Shown here: piece after piece, positions 63,780 through 64,000 of the stretch | Layout: every line of letters begins with the position of its first letter | Position numbering within the stretch: the stretch's first letter is position 1 | Assembly (NCBI RefSeq): GCF_002250505.1 | Contig: NZ_NJGY01000003.1 | Coordinates: 211,977 to 275,976 of the forward strand | Reading direction: 5' to 3' | Source of the DNA: Janthinobacterium sp. PC23-8 | GTDB taxonomy: Bacteria; Pseudomonadota; Gammaproteobacteria; Burkholderiales; Burkholderiaceae_D | Length of the DNA: 64,000 bases | Position numbers and translations under genes: made by a program | Notes under the pieces: generated by a model | Databases searched by the model: none | Seen by the model: the letters and a program-made list of their open reading frames with translations, nothing else | What the model was told of the DNA's origin: nothing

Positions 63780-64000
63780 TCAGGCCTGCCGCAGGGCCGG
63801 CTGCTGCCCGGCGCCCGCCGCCGCGTGCGCCACGATGTGCGCGCTCAGATGTTCGGCGTCGCGGCCGATACCGGAGAAGCGTCCCGAGCCCCACGTGTAT
63901 TGCCACGGCAGGCCGAGGAAGTACAGGCCGGCCGCCTCGGTGACGCCGCGCTCATGGCGCGGATAGCCGCGCTGGTCGAAGATGTCGGCGTCGATCCAGC
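63780..64000 (-). CDS. Flavin-containing monooxygenase (C-terminal end, partial)
   Basis: The minus-strand frame enters from the right edge and stops at 63780. Its 72 readable residues contain RHERGVTEAAGLYFLGLPWQ, YTWGSGRFSGIGRDAEHLSAHI, the usual C-terminal wording of CzcO-like/FMO-type NAD(P)/FAD oxidoreductases (GLYFLGLPW, GSGRFSGIGRDA). Convergent with the SnoaL-like gene. The substrate cannot be judged from this fragment. Confidence 0.75.
   Translation of the reverse strand, partial: WIDADIFDQRGYPRHERGVTEAAGLYFLGLPWQYTWGSGRFSGIGRDAEHLSAHIVAHAAAGAGQQPALRQA

Overview
The window is a dense, GC-rich stretch of Gram-negative chromosome given over almost entirely to aromatic-compound catabolism. 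The Burkholderiales-type trimeric porin, the LivHMGF-type aromatic ABC transporter, LysR/IclR/MarR regulators and the gene style suggest a betaproteobacterium. Oxalobacteraceae (Massilia/Duganella/Janthinobacterium-like) is my best guess, as an inference and not a demonstrated assignment. I saw no tRNA, rRNA, CRISPR array or complete insertion sequence.

Layout. (a) 1-7510, minus strand: an apparent operon of aryl-aldehyde dehydrogenase, coniferyl-alcohol-dehydrogenase-like SDR, DUF1302 outer-membrane barrel, DUF1329 protein, YCF48 beta-propeller and an RND/MMPL permease that runs off the left edge. It has a sigma-54-type promoter and faces a XylR/DmpR-type activator (7764-9605). (b) 9624-16109: MarR regulator, then a solute-binding protein, a porin and LivHMGF, probably an aromatic-acid importer. 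(c) 16235-20839: a lone Cache-domain protein, a MarR regulator, vanAB (vanillate demethylase) and a second binding protein, with a perfect 24-bp operator in front of vanA. (d) 20959-21628: two small orphan genes (ribbon-helix-helix-like protein and 2-TM membrane protein) of lower GC. (e) 21667-28807: protocatechuate branch (pcaH, pcaG, pcaB and a fused pcaC-pcaD) with an IclR regulator, and pobA with its AraC regulator.

(f) 28845-40160 is a complete set of iac genes for indole-3-acetic acid (IAA) degradation to catechol (iacG, F, D, C, H, I, A, B, E) with a FixJ-type response regulator, a PAS histidine kinase, a LysR regulator and an added two-domain tautomerase. (g) 40177-46981: CatM/BenM-like LysR, AraC regulator, catB-catC-catA-pcaD with an ATAC-N7-GTAT box, and an MFS permease. 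(h) 47270-52663: TTQ-dependent aromatic amine dehydrogenase operon aauBEDA with two cytochromes c and an aldehyde dehydrogenase. (i) 52740-60998: a second, rearranged DUF1329/DUF1302/RND/YCF48 envelope module that ends in a chemoreceptor. (j) 60898-64000: TetR, flavin monoamine oxidase, an NTF2-like secreted protein and the C-terminus of a flavin monooxygenase.

Read together, f-h could carry tryptamine (or a related arylethylamine) through indole-3-acetaldehyde and IAA to catechol and 3-oxoadipate. The coniferyl/vanillyl/4-hydroxybenzoate genes of a-e feed protocatechuate to the same intermediate. The 3-oxoadipate-to-TCA genes (pcaIJ, pcaF) are not in the window. The two most notable points are this contiguous amine-to-ring-cleavage route and the duplicated four-gene envelope module of unassigned function.
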